From Alphaproteobacteria bacterium (GTDB lineage Bacteria; Pseudomonadota; Alphaproteobacteria; Acetobacterales; Acetobacteraceae): DNA of 64,000 nt. The position numbers and the translations under genes were made by a program. Below are positions 16,635 to 26,053 of the stretch, in pieces. A model generated the notes under the pieces. The model made no database searches and was not told the origin of the DNA. It was given only the letters and a program-made list of their open reading frames with translations. Every line of letters begins with the position of its first letter. Within the stretch, counting starts at the first letter, position 1. The stretch is taken from assembly GCA_016869715.1 (NCBI GenBank), contig VGDM01000004.1, positions 62,001 through 126,000 on the forward strand, given 5' to 3'.

Positions 16635-18095
16635 ATGCCGCTGCCCCTGCGATTTGAGGATGACAAGCCATATGAGGAATGCGGCGTCTTCGGCGTGTGG
16701 AATGGCGGCGATGCCGCAGCACTGACGGCGCTTGGGCTGCATGCGCTGCAGCATCGCGGCCAGGAAGCGGCTGGCATTGTCACCTTGGATGAGGCCGGGT
16801 TGTTTCACGCCCATAAGGGGCTTGGCTTGGTTGGCGATAATTTCGGGGAAGCCAAGGTCATCGCATCGCTGCGTGGGCCGCATGCGGTCGGGCATAATCG
16901 ATACGCGACCACAGGTGAAACTGCGCTCCGCAATGTGCAGCCGCTTTATGCCGATTTCGAATTTGGCGGTTTTGCGGTCGCGCATAATGGCAATCTGACC
17001 AATGCATATGCGCTGAAGCGGGCCCTGGTGCGGCGCGGCTGCCTGTTCCAAAGCACCACGGATTCCGAGGTTTTCATTCACCTCATTGCCATCAGCCTGT
17101 ATTCCACCGTGATTGACCGGCTGATTGATGCGCTGAAGCAGGTGCAGGGCGCCTATTCCCTGGTTGCCTTGCATAATGGCGCGCTGATCGGCGCGCGCGA
17201 TCCTTTGGGCGTGCGGCCTTTGGTGCTCGGGCGGCTTGCCAATGGCGGTTTGGTTCTGGCGTCCGAGACTTGTGCCCTGGATATCGTAAGTGCGGAATTC
17301 GTGCGCGATATCGAAGCGGGCGAATTGGTCGTGATTGACGATAGTGGCTTGCGCAGCATCAAGCCCTTTGCGCGCACTGATAGCCGCTTTTGCATTTTTG
17401 AATATATCTATTTTGCGCGGCCAGACAGCGTCATGGAAGGCATGCCGGTTTATGAAACGCGCAAGCGCATCGGTGCCGAATTGGCGCGCGAAAGCGGCGT
17501 TGCTGCGGATTTGATTGTACCGGTGCCGGACTCCGGCGTGCCGGCAGCGATGGGCTATGCGGTGGAATCCGGCATTCCCTTTGAACTTGGCATCATCCGC
17601 AATCATTATGTCGGGCGCACTTTCATCGAACCGACAGATCAAATCCGCCATTTGGGCGTGAAGCTGAAGCACAGCGCCAATCGCGCCATGATCCAGGGCA
17701 AGCGCGTGGTGCTGGTGGATGATTCGATTGTGCGCGGCACCACCAGCCGCAAGATTGTCGAAATGGTACGCCAGGCAGGCGCGACGGAAGTGCATATGCG
17801 CGTCTCCTCCCCGCCCACGACGCATTCCTGCTATTATGGCATTGACACACCCGAACGCGCAGACCTGATGGCGGCCAAGCATGGTATCGCCGAAATGGCG
17901 CGCATCATTGGCGTGAATAGCCTTGCTTTCATTTCACTCGATGGGCTTTATCGTGCGCTGGGTCAGGCCGTGCGCGATGCGAAAAAGCCGCATTTCTGCG
18001 ATGCCTGCTTCACTGGGGATTATGCCATTCCGCTGACGGATTCGACTGATAATGCGGACCGGCAGCTTTCCCTGCTGCAACCGGCGGGACAATGA
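16635..18095 (+). CDS. purF: amidophosphoribosyltransferase
   Basis: This 486-aa enzyme catalyses the first step of purine synthesis, transferring glutamine ammonia to PRPP. A 15-residue propeptide (ending KPYEE) precedes Cys16 of CGVFGV, which becomes the N-terminal nucleophile after cleavage. The PRPP loop is VVLVDDSIVRGTTS. Cysteines in FCIFEYIYF, HSCYYGID and FCDACF match the 4Fe-4S ligands of the Bacillus-type enzyme. The start was shifted from 16557 to the ATG after GAGGTTACC. The stop overlaps the next gene. Confidence 0.96.
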   Translation: MPLPLRFEDDKPYEECGVFGVWNGGDAAALTALGLHALQHRGQEAAGIVTLDEAGLFHAHKGLGLVGDNFGEAKVIASLRGPHAVGHNRYATTGETALRNVQPLYADFEFGGFAVAHNGNLTNAYALKRALVRRGCLFQSTTDSEVFIHLIAISLYSTVIDRLIDALKQVQGAYSLVALHNGALIGARDPLGVRPLVLGRLANGGLVLASETCALDIVSAEFVRDIEAGELVVIDDSGLRSIKPFARTDSRFCIFEYIYFARPDSVMEGMPVYETRKRIGAELARESGVAADLIVPVPDSGVPAAMGYAVESGIPFELGIIRNHYVGRTFIEPTDQIRHLGVKLKHSANRAMIQGKRVVLVDDSIVRGTTSRKIVEMVRQAGATEVHMRVSSPPTTHSCYYGIDTPERADLMAAKHGIAEMARIIGVNSLAFISLDGLYRALGQAVRDAKKPHFCDACFTGDYAIPLTDSTDNADRQLSLLQPAGQ

Positions 18096-18811
18096 TGATG
18101 GCGGCGTTGGAAGGCCGGGTGGCGCTGATCACTGGCGCGTCACGTGGGATTGGCGCCGCACTCGCCTTTGAATTGGCGAGGCTTGGCGCCCAATGTGTAT
18201 TGGTGGCGCGCACCCAGGGCGGGCTTGAAGAAGTGGATGACGCGATCCGCGCCGCCGGCGGTAAACCCGCCACGCTGCTGCCGTTCGATCTGCAAAAGGC
18301 CGAGAGGGATATTGATATGATCGGGCCTTCCATTGTGGAACGCTTCGGCAGGCTGGATATTCTGGTGCATAATGCGGGTGCTTTGAACAAGCTGACGCCG
18401 GTTGCCCATATTGCACCGCGCGATTGGGCAGAGGTGATGGCGGTGAACCTGACCGCAAGTTGGCGCCTGATCCGCAGTTGCGATCCGCCTTTGCGTGCTT
18501 CTGATGCGGGGCGCGCGGTGTTTGTGACCAGCGGACGCGTGCTGCGCCCACGCGCCTATTGGGGCATGTATGGTGCCAGCAAAGCGGGCATGGAACATCT
18601 GGTGATGACATGGGCGCAGGAGGTGGAGGCTACACCCTTGCGCGTGAACCTTGTTGACCCAGAAATTGTCGCCACCAAAATGCGCGCCGCGGCCATGCCG
18701 GGCGAAGATCCCTCCACAATCCCTCAACCCGCAGATGTCGCGCCTGGCATCACGGCGCTTTGTCTGCCATCTGAAACGCGGCATGGCGCGCGCATAAGGC
18801 TTTGGGGATAG
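18092..18811 (+). CDS. SDR-family oxidoreductase downstream of purF
   Basis: This 239-aa classical SDR has TGASRGIG, HNAG, active-site Ser in VTSGRV and YGASKAG. It overlaps purF by four bases (ATGA), so it is translated from the purF mRNA. A run of three ATGs (18092, 18095, 18098) leaves the exact start open. The substrate is unknown; no purine-related role is established. The C-terminus (GARIRLWG) is short for the family. Confidence 0.85.
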   Translation: MMMAALEGRVALITGASRGIGAALAFELARLGAQCVLVARTQGGLEEVDDAIRAAGGKPATLLPFDLQKAERDIDMIGPSIVERFGRLDILVHNAGALNKLTPVAHIAPRDWAEVMAVNLTASWRLIRSCDPPLRASDAGRAVFVTSGRVLRPRAYWGMYGASKAGMEHLVMTWAQEVEATPLRVNLVDPEIVATKMRAAAMPGEDPSTIPQPADVAPGITALCLPSETRHGARIRLWG

Positions 18812-18818
18812 CAGTATC

Positions 18819-20903
18819 ATGAGGGTTCCGCGCCGGTTGCTGTTAAACCTGCCGCTGCTGCTTCCCGTTACGGCTATCGCCCAAACCGCTTCATCCCAGG
18901 CCGCGCGCATCACAGCCGGCAAGGCGGCCATCGCCGCCGCCAATGGGGGGCGCTGGGCGGAAGCCGAAACCTATGCCGCCGCCGCTGATCCCTTGGTGCC
19001 AAAAATCGTACTGTGGATGCGCCTTACGCATCGCACCGCGCCAGCAACGGCAGCAGAGCTTGTCGGGTTTTTGGGCGACAATCCCGATTGGCCGCAGGTG
19101 GATACCATCGCGCGCCGGGCAGAAGCCGCCTTTGGAGGGCCAGCGGATGATCCGCTGGTGCTGGCGCATTTCAGCACCTTCCCGCCGCGCAGCCTTTCTG
19201 CCGCACTGCGCCACGCTGAAGCGCTAACGCGTAGCACGAGAAGTCAAGCACCATTAGGCAATTTCCTGGATATGATGCGGCGCGGACCGGACAATACACC
19301 TGGCGCTGTGCCACGACCTGGTGCTGAGGCTGCGCCGAATCTGCAAGGGGAAGCCGGCGCCCAACAGACCCTCTGCCGCGCCTGGGTGGAAGCGCCTGGC
19401 GATGCCAGGGCTGAAACTGCCATCATGGCGCAATTCGGCTGGCTGCTCAGCCAGGAGGATCACCAGCAACGTTTCGATCGGCTATTTTTCGCGCGTGACA
19501 TGCAAGGCGCACAGCGCGCAGTTGAACGCCTGACCGGCGTAGCGCTGGGTTGGGGCCGAATGCGCATGGCCATCGCTGGAGAGCCGCAACAGAACCAAAT
19601 CTTGCTTCGACCCCTCGACCTTGCCTGGGCCTATGAAAGGGCGCGGTTGCTGCGGCGGCGCGATCAGGATGCCGACGCGGTGGCAAGCTGGATAGTGGCG
19701 GAACCCTTCCAGGCAAATATGCCCCACGACATAGCGCGTGCGGTTTGGGCGGAACGGCAAATCCTGGCACGCAAGCTGTTGCGCTTGAACAACGCCAAGC
19801 ATGCGCATCGGATTGCGGCCTTTCATGGTCAGCCCATGGGCAGCGAAGGGCGGCTTGAAGCGGAATTCCTGGCGGGTTTCATTGCGCTGCGCTTTTTGAA
19901 CGATCCTGTTACGGCGCAGCGGCATTTTGTCGCGATGGCGCTTGGCACGCGTTCCGTCATTTCCCGCGCACGCGCGTTTTATTGGGAGGGCCGGGCACTA
20001 GCGGCGCGTGGTGCCAATGCTGCCGCACGCGAACGCTATGCGGCAGCGGCGCAATTGCCGACGGCGTTTTACGGCCAGCTTGCGGCACTGACAATGGGTG
20101 ACAGCCAAGAGTCGCTTGATCGTCGCCTGCGTGCGCTGCAAACGCCGCAGATTGATCAAAAGCGCGTGCAGGAATTCGCCCAGCGCGAATTGGCGCGCGC
20201 GGTGACGACGCTGGCAGAGCTTGGGGAGACGCGCCGAACGCGCGTATTCCTGCTGCGTTTGCGTGCGGTGGCGGCTGACGCTGAGGATCGGCTTTTGACC
20301 GTGAGGCTCGCCAATCATATCGGCCGACCAGACCATGCCGTATGGGTGGCTCGGGCTTCGGCGATTGAAGGCGATATCCTGTTGCCGGAAGGCTGGCCCT
20401 CACCTGTCCGTGTGCCGGTAACATCACCGGAGCCCCCTCTTATCTTCTCGGTCATACGGCAGGAAAGCAACTTTGACACGGAAGCGGTCAGCAGCGCCAA
20501 TGCGCGCGGTCTGATGCAATTGCTGCCGGCGACTGCGCAGACTGTAGCGCGCCGGATTGGCGTGAATTACAGGATCGAGATGCTGACCGCCGATCCGCAG
20601 ACCAATATCAAGCTTGGTGCTGCCTATCTGGAAGAAATGCTCGGGCGTTTTGAAGGGTCGCTGGTGATGGCGGCGGGGGCCTACAATGCCGGGCCGCGGC
20701 GCGTGGATGAATGGCTTGGCACCTATGGTAATCCGCTGCGAGGTCAGCGCGATCTACTCGATTGGATGGAGATGATTCCCTTCGCCGAAACACGCAATTA
20801 CGTGCAGCGTATTGTGGAAGGTGCGGTGATTTATCGCGCACGCCAGAACCCACCCATGACGGCGCCACACCCCATGGCAAGCTGGCTGGCCAGCGCAAAA
20901 TGA
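18819..20903 (+). CDS. lytic murein transglycosylase (Slt70-like)
   Basis: This 694-aa periplasmic protein starts with a signal peptide (RRLLLNLPLLLPVTAIAQT). A long helical superhelix (U domain) spans roughly residues 30-530, followed by the catalytic SLT domain at about 535-680: FSVIRQESNFDTEAVS with catalytic Glu, ARGLMQLLPATA, NIKLGAAYL and AAGAYNAGPRRV. It cleaves peptidoglycan glycan strands to 1,6-anhydro ends. Length matches soluble Slt. It overlaps pgpA by four bases. Confidence 0.92.
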   Translation: MRVPRRLLLNLPLLLPVTAIAQTASSQAARITAGKAAIAAANGGRWAEAETYAAAADPLVPKIVLWMRLTHRTAPATAAELVGFLGDNPDWPQVDTIARRAEAAFGGPADDPLVLAHFSTFPPRSLSAALRHAEALTRSTRSQAPLGNFLDMMRRGPDNTPGAVPRPGAEAAPNLQGEAGAQQTLCRAWVEAPGDARAETAIMAQFGWLLSQEDHQQRFDRLFFARDMQGAQRAVERLTGVALGWGRMRMAIAGEPQQNQILLRPLDLAWAYERARLLRRRDQDADAVASWIVAEPFQANMPHDIARAVWAERQILARKLLRLNNAKHAHRIAAFHGQPMGSEGRLEAEFLAGFIALRFLNDPVTAQRHFVAMALGTRSVISRARAFYWEGRALAARGANAAARERYAAAAQLPTAFYGQLAALTMGDSQESLDRRLRALQTPQIDQKRVQEFAQRELARAVTTLAELGETRRTRVFLLRLRAVAADAEDRLLTVRLANHIGRPDHAVWVARASAIEGDILLPEGWPSPVRVPVTSPEPPLIFSVIRQESNFDTEAVSSANARGLMQLLPATAQTVARRIGVNYRIEMLTADPQTNIKLGAAYLEEMLGRFEGSLVMAAGAYNAGPRRVDEWLGTYGNPLRGQRDLLDWMEMIPFAETRNYVQRIVEGAVIYRARQNPPMTAPHPMASWLASAK

Positions 20904-21349
20904 ACCTGCCCCTGCTGGTGGCAACGATGGGTGGCATAGGCCGGCTGAAACCAGCGCCCGGCACTTGGGGATCATTGGTGGTTTTGCCTGCTGCTTTGCT
21001 CGGGCCGATGCCTGCCTTGTTGCTCGCTAATTTTGTGACGCTCATTGGTTTTTACGCGGTGCGCCAGGTGCTGCGCGAAACCACTGATCAAGACCCTGGC
21101 TGGATTGTGGTGGATGAAGCGGCCGGCATGCTGATTGCGCTGGCGGGCCTGAGCATGACCGCCAGCATCTGGGGCGTGCTGCTTGCCTTTGGGCTGTTTC
21201 GGGTTTTCGATATCCTCAAACCCTGGCCGATTTCCTGGGCGGATCGGCAAAAAGGCGCTTTTGGTGTCATGCTGGATGATATTGTCGCGGGGGCGCTGGC
21301 GGCCTTGACGCTGATCCTGGCGCGCCCCCTTTTGCCGGGAGTGATCTGA
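20900..21349 (+). CDS. pgpA: phosphatidylglycerophosphatase A
   Basis: This 149-aa membrane enzyme removes the phosphate from phosphatidylglycerophosphate. It shows the family signature GIGRLKPAPGTWGSL near the N-terminus, DQDPGWIVVDEAAGM in the middle, and FDILKPWPISWADR with GVMLDDIVAG at the end. The start is the ATG that overlaps the slt stop (ATGA); the track start at 20762 lies inside slt. pgsA, the preceding step in phosphatidylglycerol synthesis, is at 32646. Confidence 0.93.
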   Translation: MNLPLLVATMGGIGRLKPAPGTWGSLVVLPAALLGPMPALLLANFVTLIGFYAVRQVLRETTDQDPGWIVVDEAAGMLIALAGLSMTASIWGVLLAFGLFRVFDILKPWPISWADRQKGAFGVMLDDIVAGALAALTLILARPLLPGVI

Positions 21350-21352
21350 CCC

Positions 21353-21847
21353 ATGCTACCCGATGCAACGCTTGATCAGGCGCGCGGCTTGCTGGCGCAG
21401 ATGGATGCCAAGGGCATGACCTTGGCCACCGCGGAATCCTGCACTGGTGGCTTAATTGCCGCAGCGCTGACAGCGATTGCGGGCTCATCTTCCGTGGTGA
21501 TGGCGGGTTTTGTCACTTACGCGAATGATGCCAAGCAGAAGTTGGTCGGCGTGCGCCCCGAAACCCTGGCGGCGCAAGGTGCTGTCAGTGAAGACGTGGC
21601 GCGTGAAATGGCGGAAGGGGCGCGTGCGCGGGCTGCTGTTTCACTCGCCCTTTCCTGCACCGGTGTTGCGGGGCCAGGTGGCGCCACGTCGGGCAAGCCG
21701 GTTGGGTTGGTATTCATCGGCTGCGCACGCGACGGCGCCGCAACGCTTGTGGAACGCCATGTCTTCCCAGGTGATCGCGCAGCGGTACGTGCGGCGACGG
21801 TGGCGGCAGCGCTTGATCTTGCCGCGCGGCGCATCGCGGGCGCCTGA
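21353..21847 (+). CDS. pncC: CinA C-terminal domain protein, nicotinamide-nucleotide amidase
   Basis: This 164-aa single-domain protein corresponds to the C-terminal CinA/PncC module that deamidates nicotinamide mononucleotide in NAD salvage. Motifs are TLATAESCTGGLIAAALT near residue 25, SVVMAGFVTYAND, GAVSEDVAREMA and CTGVAGPGGATSGKPVG. The N-terminal MoCF-like domain of full CinA is absent, as in many proteobacterial PncC. The gap to pgpA is three bases. Confidence 0.9.
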   Translation: MLPDATLDQARGLLAQMDAKGMTLATAESCTGGLIAAALTAIAGSSSVVMAGFVTYANDAKQKLVGVRPETLAAQGAVSEDVAREMAEGARARAAVSLALSCTGVAGPGGATSGKPVGLVFIGCARDGAATLVERHVFPGDRAAVRAATVAAALDLAARRIAGA

Positions 21848-21987
21848 TCACCCGCTTGCGGCGCGGCCATACTGGCCGCAGGATGGTCGCAACACAGAAG
21901 AAGCGGGGGAAGGTCAGGGTTAGGGTGCGCTGCGCGCTCAGCCATTCCTCTGCCGGTGCTGTGCTGACACCGAATGAGGAGACTCCC

Positions 21988-22326
21988 ATGGCAGCCCCAC
22001 CTTCCGCGCGCCGCGACCGTATCAATCCGGATTTCCCGAAGCTGGTGGAGATGACCCACCAATATGTTTATGGCGATGTCTGGGAACGGCCCCAGCTTTC
22101 CAAGCGCGACCGTTCCATGGTGACGATTGCAGCCCTTGTCGCCATGGGCTGGCAGGAACAGTTGAACAGCCATATCGGCCGCGGCCTGACCAATGGGCTG
22201 TCGCGCGCGGAAATCTCAGAAATCATCACGCATCTTTCGATGTATTCCGGCTGGCCTTCCGCCATGACGGCAGCGCATGTCGCCGTTGATGTGTTTGAAG
22301 TACAGGACCAGGCAAAGAAGGGCTGA
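21988..22326 (+). CDS. carboxymuconolactone decarboxylase family protein
   Basis: This 112-aa all-helical protein of the CMD/AhpD-like family has KLSKRDRSMVTIAALVAMG-type features (residues about 37-55), the LNSHIGRGLTNGLSRAEISE block and a HVAVDVF end. The CxxC of AhpD is absent, so the gamma-carboxymuconolactone decarboxylase-like branch fits better. The start ATG has GAGGAG upstream; the track start at 21856 is spurious. It opens a same-strand run of catabolic-looking genes, four bases before a dehydrogenase. Confidence 0.87.
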   Translation: MAAPPSARRDRINPDFPKLVEMTHQYVYGDVWERPQLSKRDRSMVTIAALVAMGWQEQLNSHIGRGLTNGLSRAEISEIITHLSMYSGWPSAMTAAHVAVDVFEVQDQAKKG

Positions 22327-22330
22327 CGCC

Positions 22331-23266
22331 ATGAAAATCGGATTCATTGGCCTGGGCACCATGGGCGCCTTCATGGCCGCCAATCTGCAAGAGGCCGGCT
22401 ATCAACTGGTGGTGCATGACATTCGCCGCGAAGCCGGCGCCAATCGGCTTGCTGCCGGCGCCACTTGGGCGGAAACGCCCAAGGCCGTGGCAGAACAATG
22501 TGAGGTGATTTTCACCTCGCTGCCAGGACCCAAGGAAGTGGAGCCGGTGATTTTCGGCACTGATGGCATCCTGGCCGGCGTGCAAAAAGGCGCAGCCTAT
22601 TTCGATCTTTCCACCAATTCGCAGGGACTGATGAAGCGCATGGCCGAAGCTCTTGCGACCAAAGGTGCTTATGGTTTTGATGCGCCGGTGAGCGGCGGGC
22701 CCAAGGGGGCGGAGACTGGTAAGCTCGCCATCTGGGTTGGCGGCGACAAAGTAGTGTTCGACAAATACAAAAAAGTGCTGGACGCTTTTGGTGACCAGGC
22801 TGCCTATATCGGCCCGATTGGTACCGCGACGGTCGCGAAGCTCGTTCATAACATGGCGGGCTATGCTATCCAAACGGCGATGGCCGAGGTATTTTCCATG
22901 GGCGTGAGGGCGGGAATGGACCCGCTGGATTTGTGGAAGGCCGTGCGCCAGGGCGCGCTGGGGCGCAAGCGCACTTTTGATCGCATCACGGATCAATTCC
23001 TGGTGGACAAATATGATCCGCCCGCCTTTGCGCTGAAGCTGGCGCATAAGGATGTGACGCTGGCGGTCACCATGGGCCGCGAATTGAATGTGCCGATGCG
23101 GCTTTGCCAATTGACGCTGGAAGAAATGAATGAGGCGCTGAATCGTGGCTGGGAAAACCTTGATAGCCGTGTGCCAATGAAGCTGCAATTGGAACGTGCG
23201 GGTGTGGCAATTAAATGCGATCCGGCAGTGGTGCAGGCCGTGTTTGATGCCGACAACGCGCAGTAA
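22331..23266 (+). CDS. NAD(P)-dependent 3-hydroxyisobutyrate dehydrogenase-like oxidoreductase
   Basis: This 311-aa beta-hydroxyacid dehydrogenase opens with the Rossmann motif MKIGFIGLGTMGAFMAANL, has the substrate-binding APVSGGPKGAE motif near residue 120 and the catalytic Lys in GTATVAKLVHNM around residue 170. Family members oxidise 3-hydroxyisobutyrate, tartronate semialdehyde or related acids. The start was set at the ATG four bases after the preceding stop. It is followed after six bases by the broken flavin reductase gene. Confidence 0.9.
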   Translation: MKIGFIGLGTMGAFMAANLQEAGYQLVVHDIRREAGANRLAAGATWAETPKAVAEQCEVIFTSLPGPKEVEPVIFGTDGILAGVQKGAAYFDLSTNSQGLMKRMAEALATKGAYGFDAPVSGGPKGAETGKLAIWVGGDKVVFDKYKKVLDAFGDQAAYIGPIGTATVAKLVHNMAGYAIQTAMAEVFSMGVRAGMDPLDLWKAVRQGALGRKRTFDRITDQFLVDKYDPPAFALKLAHKDVTLAVTMGRELNVPMRLCQLTLEEMNEALNRGWENLDSRVPMKLQLERAGVAIKCDPAVVQAVFDADNAQ

Positions 23267-23272
23267 CCGCCG

Positions 23273-25246
23273 ATGACCTTGCTGATGCAACAGCCGGGGC
23301 GGATCGGGCCGCTCCGGATGAAAAACCGGCTCATCATGGCGCCGATGGGCACGAATTTCAGCACCAGTGATGGTCTCTCGACCGAGCGTGACCGCGCCTA
23401 TTACGAAGAACGCGCCAAGGGCGGTGTCGCCGCCATTGTGACAGAAGCCATGGCGGTCAGTGCGGGTGGGCGCGCGCATAATAACTCACTTTGGATTTAT
23501 CATGACCGTTTCATCCCCGGCCTGGCGCGGCTTGTGGAGGGATCAAGCGGCATGATTGCGTGACGGTCGGGGCAAATCAATCATCGCGGTGCGCTGTTGC
23601 GGCGCATAGTTTTGAATATGGAACCCGTCGGACCCTCGCCCTGGCGCAATCCGAATACAGGCGATGAGGTGCGGCCGCTGGAACAGGCGGAGATCACCGA
23701 AATCCAGAAGGATTTTGTCGCTGCCGCCAGACGACTTTGGCGGGCGGGTTATGATGCGGTGGAATTGCACGCCGCCAACGGGTATCTGCTCCATCAGTTT
23801 CTCACGCAGCGGATCAATAAGCGGACCGATCGCTATGGCGGTTCGCTCGAAAACCGGGCGCGTATGCTCTTGGAAACCGTGCATCGGTTGCGTGATGCGC
23901 TGCCGGATTTTCCGCTATGGGTGCGGATTTCCTGCACCGAATATTGCGATGGTGGCTATAAGATTGAGGAAATCGTCGAACTCGCCAAGCTGCTGGAGGC
24001 GGCGGGGGTGACGGCGCTTGATCTTTCGGGTGGCACGAATGAAAGCCCTGAATTGTCGCGCTTTTGCATCCAGCCGCCTTCCATGCCGCGCCGCACTTTG
24101 GAGCCGCATGCCAAGCCGATCACGGATGCGGTTTCGATCCCAACCATTATTGCCGGGCGCATCCTTTCGCCCGAGGATGCTGAGGCGGTGCTGGCATCGG
24201 GGGCGACGGGTTATGTTTCCTTGGGGCGCGCGCTGACGGCGGATGCGCAATGGCCGCGCAAGGCGTTTGGGGAGAGCAAGGTTGCCATTCGCGGCTGTAT
24301 TTCCTGCAATGTCTGTTTTGAACGTCTGACCCTGGAACGGGATGTCGCCTGTGTGGTGAACCCCATGCTGGGTACGGAATTGGAAGCGCCGGAATTCATT
24401 GATGGGCCATTCGCGCCGGCGCCGGTGAAGCAGCGCGTACTGATCTTGGGTGCCGGCTTGGCGGGTGCCGAGGTTGCACGGCTCGCCGCCGCACGCGGGC
24501 ATCAGGTGGAGATTTGGGAAAAAGCGGCGCGCGCTGGCGGGCAGGTCCATCTGGCCGTAGCAGCACCGGATAAGGAAGAAGTGCGCCCCGCCTGGTCCTG
24601 GCGCTGGGATCAGGTGACCGTACTTGGCGTGCCGGTGCGCTATGGCGTCGCTGCTACGGCCGCTGCCATCAGGGACTTGGCGCCGGATCATGTTGTGCTG
24701 GCCACTGGCGCCAAGCCGCGCCCGCTGACGCTGCCCGGCGCTGCGCCGCTGCAAGCCTGGGATGTCATTGCCAATCCGGCTTTGGTGCCTGAAGGCGCGC
24801 GGTTGGCGGTGATTGGTGGCGGTATTGTCGGGCTGGAAGTGGCGGATGTTTTGATCCAGCGTAGTTGCCGCATCTCGATCCTTGAGGCACTGCCCGCCAT
24901 CGCGCCCGCCATGGCACGCAATAACCGCACCGATCTGATGATCCGCCTGCGCGCTGCCGGGACCAGCTTTCACACCAAGGCGCGCGATGCGCGCATGGTG
25001 GGCGATGTGCTGCATTTCACGGAAGATGGCGCCGCGCGAGAGGTGGCTGGCTTGACGCAGGTGATTGCCGCGATTGGCGCGCTGCCCAATCTTGATGCGC
25101 TGCCGGCTGTGAAGGCGAGCGGCATTCCCTTTACGGTGGTGGGTGACGCCAATCAGCCTGGTGATTTTCTGTCCGTTCTGCGCGATGCCTCCATGGTCGG
25201 GCTCGCGCTTGGGATGGTGCCGTTGAGACAGGAGCATATGGCATGA
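23273..25246 (+). pseudogene. NADH:flavin oxidoreductase / FeS-FAD reductase (2,4-dienoyl-CoA reductase type), frame-disrupted
   Basis: Two in-frame ORFs (23273-23563 and 23597-25246) are parts of one gene. The first has the old-yellow-enzyme N-terminus (GPLRMKNRLIMAPMGTNFS); the second continues with the TIM barrel, cysteines in CISCNVCFERL, then FAD and NAD domains (ILGAGLAGAEVA, AVIGGGIVGLEVAD). A missing base near 23541 and an extra G in GGGG at 23569-23572 put ten codons out of frame and create TGA at 23561. Read in the shifted frame the segment is IKRHDCVTVG, leading into QINHRG as expected. Intact length would be about 657 aa. Sequencing error is possible. Confidence 0.85.
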
Positions 25247-26037
25247 CTGAACCCGAATACGGCGTCTATGCGCTGCGCTACGCCCTGCGCGATGCCAAGC
25301 GCGCCGAGCATTTCATCGGCGGCGATCCGCATGATGCGCCAATGCCAATGGATTACTTCGTCTGGGCCGCGGTGGATCAAGACCGCGCCGTCATCATTGA
25401 CACCGGCTTCACGGCAGAGGTCGCCGCCAAGCGCAAGCGCAATTATCTGCGCTGCCCAGTCGAAAGCCTGAAGCTGATCGGCGTTGATCCCGATAAGGTC
25501 GAAGATGTAGTGATTTCCCATCTCCATTACGATCACGTCGGCAGCTTCCATAAATTCGCCAAGGCCAAGTTTCATTTGCAGGAATCGGAAATGCAGTATG
25601 CAACCGGCCGCTACATGAAATACCCCAAGCTGCGCCATTCCTTTGAAGTTGAGGATGTGGTTGGCATGGTGCGCATGAATTTCGCCGAGCGTCTTATTTT
25701 CCACAACGGCGATGCGGAAGTGGCGCCCGGCATCACGGTACATGCCTGTGGCGGGCATTCCATGGGGCTGCAATGCGTGCGAGTGAATACGGCGCGCGGG
25801 CGCGTGGTGCTCGCTTCCGATGTGACGCATTTTTATGAGAATATGGAAGCCGGCCGGCCCTTCACCACGGCGTTTCATATCGGTGAAATGCTGGAAGGAT
25901 TTGATAAGCTCCGTGCGCTGGCACCCAGCCCAAAGCACATCGTGCCCGGCCATGATCCGGAAGTGATGCACCGCTATCCGGCGCTGCCAGGACAGGAAGG
26001 CATTGTGGTGGAATTGCACCGCGAACCAACATCATAA
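25243..26037 (+). CDS. metallo-beta-lactamase-fold lactonase-like hydrolase
   Basis: This 264-aa protein resembles N-acyl homoserine lactonases (AttM/AiiA branch) of the MBL superfamily. The dinuclear zinc site is visible: SHLHYDHVG, His in ACGGHSMG, Asp in VLASDVTHF and His in IVPGHDPE. The N-terminus (YGVYALRYAL...) is also typical. In a catabolic operon a different lactone or ester may be the substrate, so quorum quenching is not proven. It overlaps the upstream reductase by ATGA, with AGGAG before the start. Confidence 0.87.
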   Translation: MTEPEYGVYALRYALRDAKRAEHFIGGDPHDAPMPMDYFVWAAVDQDRAVIIDTGFTAEVAAKRKRNYLRCPVESLKLIGVDPDKVEDVVISHLHYDHVGSFHKFAKAKFHLQESEMQYATGRYMKYPKLRHSFEVEDVVGMVRMNFAERLIFHNGDAEVAPGITVHACGGHSMGLQCVRVNTARGRVVLASDVTHFYENMEAGRPFTTAFHIGEMLEGFDKLRALAPSPKHIVPGHDPEVMHRYPALPGQEGIVVELHREPTS

Positions 26038-26053
26038 ATAAAGGGAGGTCAGC

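Noticed and set aside
16527-17882. 451-aa minus-strand ORF opposite purF
   Set aside because: It is antisense to purF, which has all catalytic motifs; the shadow is low-complexity.
22226-23479. 417-aa minus-strand ORF opposite the hydroxyisobutyrate-dehydrogenase-like gene
   Set aside because: His/Arg-rich shadow; the plus-strand gene is clearly real.
23915-25237. 440-aa minus-strand ORF inside the flavin reductase pseudogene
   Set aside because: The opposite strand encodes the recognisable FeS/FAD/NAD domains.
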